Source: Hyphomicrobiales bacterium (GTDB lineage Bacteria; Pseudomonadota; Alphaproteobacteria; Rhizobiales; Xanthobacteraceae). From it: a stretch of DNA of 64,000 nt. Within the stretch, counting starts at the first letter, position 1. Each line of letters opens with the position of its first letter. Shown here in pieces: positions 63,368-64,000 of this stretch. Below the pieces are notes generated by a model that had not been told where the DNA came from, searched no databases, and saw nothing but the letters and a program-made list of their open reading frames with translations. The stretch is from assembly GCA_021730985.1 (NCBI GenBank), contig JAKFYI010000011.1, forward strand, positions 1 to 64,000. The letters run 5' to 3'. Position numbers and translations under genes: made by a program.

Positions 63368-64000
63368 CTACAATCCCCTGTTCTTCCCACCGTCGATATC
63401 GATGATCGCGCCCTGCATGAACTCGGCAGGCGCACCGGCGATCATCGCGACCAGCGCCGCCACCTCTTCCGGACGACCGACCCGCTCGGTCTTCTCGTCC
63501 GCCAGCAGGGCTTTGAGCGCCTCGTCCTTGGACGGCTTGCCGGCCGCGATCATGCGGTCCAGCCGCGCGGTCAACCGGCCGGTGTCGATGGTGCCGGGGT
63601 GGATCGCGTTGACCCGCACGCCGTCGATCACGCCGCGGTCGGCCTGGGCCTTGGTCAGCAGCGCCAGCGCCGAGTTCACGGTGCCCACCGCGTCGAAGCC
63701 CGACGCGCCGGTGCGCCCGGCGATGCCCGCGATGTGCACGATGCCGCCGCGCGATGCCTTGAGATGCGGCCACGCGACCTTGGACATCCGCACATAGGTG
63801 AAGAACTTCAGCCCGAAGCTGTCGGTCCAGTCGGCGTCGGACAGCGTGAGGAAGCTGCCGCCCTTGGTGGCGCCGGCGCAGTTCACCAGCAGATCGAGCC
63901 TGCCGAGCGCCTTCACCGCCGCATCGATCGTGGTCTGCGCCGCGGCGGGATCGGCCAGATCGGCTGGGATCGCCACCGCCTTGCGGCCCTTGGCCTCGAT
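63368..64000 (-). CDS. Short-chain dehydrogenase-like protein (partial), lacking the YxxxK pair
   Basis: The reading frame continues off the right edge of the window; 210 C-terminal codons are visible. NCAGATKGGSFLTLSDADWT corresponds to the NAG loop and VNAIHPGTIDTGRL is the SDR helix after the active site. The expected catalytic Tyr-x3-Lys segment reads DAVGTVNSALALLTKA, where Tyr and Lys align with Val and Asn. The Ser position is HIAGIAGRTG. It is an atypical SDR; family members of this type may bind without classical catalysis. Its N-terminal nucleotide motif lies outside the window. Confidence 0.78.
   Translation of the reverse strand: MEAKGRKAVAIPADLADPAAAQTTIDAAVKALGRLDLLVNCAGATKGGSFLTLSDADWTDSFGLKFFTYVRMSKVAWPHLKASRGGIVHIAGIAGRTGASGFDAVGTVNSALALLTKAQADRGVIDGVRVNAIHPGTIDTGRLTARLDRMIAAGKPSKDEALKALLADEKTERVGRPEEVAALVAMIAGAPAEFMQGAIIDIDGGKNRGL

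Overview
This 64 kb window is a dense, high-GC stretch of chromosome, most likely from an alphaproteobacterium of the order Hyphomicrobiales (Bradyrhizobium/Xanthobacteraceae-like). That placement is an inference. It rests on the GC-rich codon use, two families of intergenic palindromic repeats of the kind common in these genomes, and the many tripartite tricarboxylate transporter (TTT) receptors, molybdenum hydroxylases and aldolases. No rRNA, CRISPR array, integrase or insertion sequence is visible. There is one tRNA, tRNA-Ser(GGA), at 3520-3609. No gene-free gap exceeds about 220 bp; the larger gaps mostly hold the repeats.

Layout. 1-3.5 kb: repeat element, a tungstate/molybdate ABC importer (tupB-tupC-tupA, minus strand) and a divergent HTH plus binding-protein-fold regulator. 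3.5-5.8 kb: tRNA-Ser, then a translationally coupled HEAGH metallopeptidase and ATP-grasp ligase. 5.9-8.3 kb: nitrate/taurine-type ABC ATPase and two permeases without a binding protein. 8.4-11.1 kb: LysR regulator, small protein plus enoyl-CoA hydratase, exported papain-like protease. 11.2-16.5 kb: TTT receptor, TctB and TctA followed by two tandem NMT1-type binding proteins. 16.6-19.7 kb: aldo/keto reductase, RidA, orphan TTT receptor, GlcG-like protein. 19.7-24.6 kb: operon of oxidoreductase, DUF993 aldolase-like protein and sugar isomerase-like protein, with a TetR regulator and a perfect 16-bp operator; then an amidohydrolase. 24.6-38.2 kb: accessory catabolic region with two dihydroxyphthalate-decarboxylase-like proteins, a TTT receptor, a cupin, a complete three-subunit molybdenum hydroxylase, two further orphan large subunits and a luciferase-like monooxygenase. 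38.2-45 kb: HI0933-type flavoprotein, a 29-residue membrane peptide, a D-2-hydroxyacid dehydrogenase, an M24 hydrolase and a class A penicillin-binding protein. 45-50.5 kb: second full TTT system led by a transthyretin-like protein, a third decarboxylase-like protein and another TTT receptor. 50.6-56.6 kb: methyltransferase, DapA-family protein, shikimate dehydrogenase, TTT receptor, lytic transglycosylase, class II aldolase. 56.6-57.6 kb: a low-GC divergent pair including a poly-gamma-glutamate hydrolase-like gene. 57.65-64 kb: GMC oxidoreductase with two tandem CMD-family proteins, a second luciferase-like protein, a remnant of a flavin monooxygenase, a second class II aldolase and the end of an unusual SDR.

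How it fits together. The region reads as uptake and oxidative breakdown of diverse organic acids, perhaps aromatic or heterocyclic ones. Twelve binding-protein-fold receptors or enzymes apart from the regulator (1 TupA, 2 NMT1, 6 TTT receptors, 3 decarboxylase-like) sit beside hydroxylating, decarboxylating, aldol-cleaving and dehydrogenating enzymes. The Tup importer may supply metal for the molybdenum hydroxylases. The substrates cannot be deduced from sequence alone.
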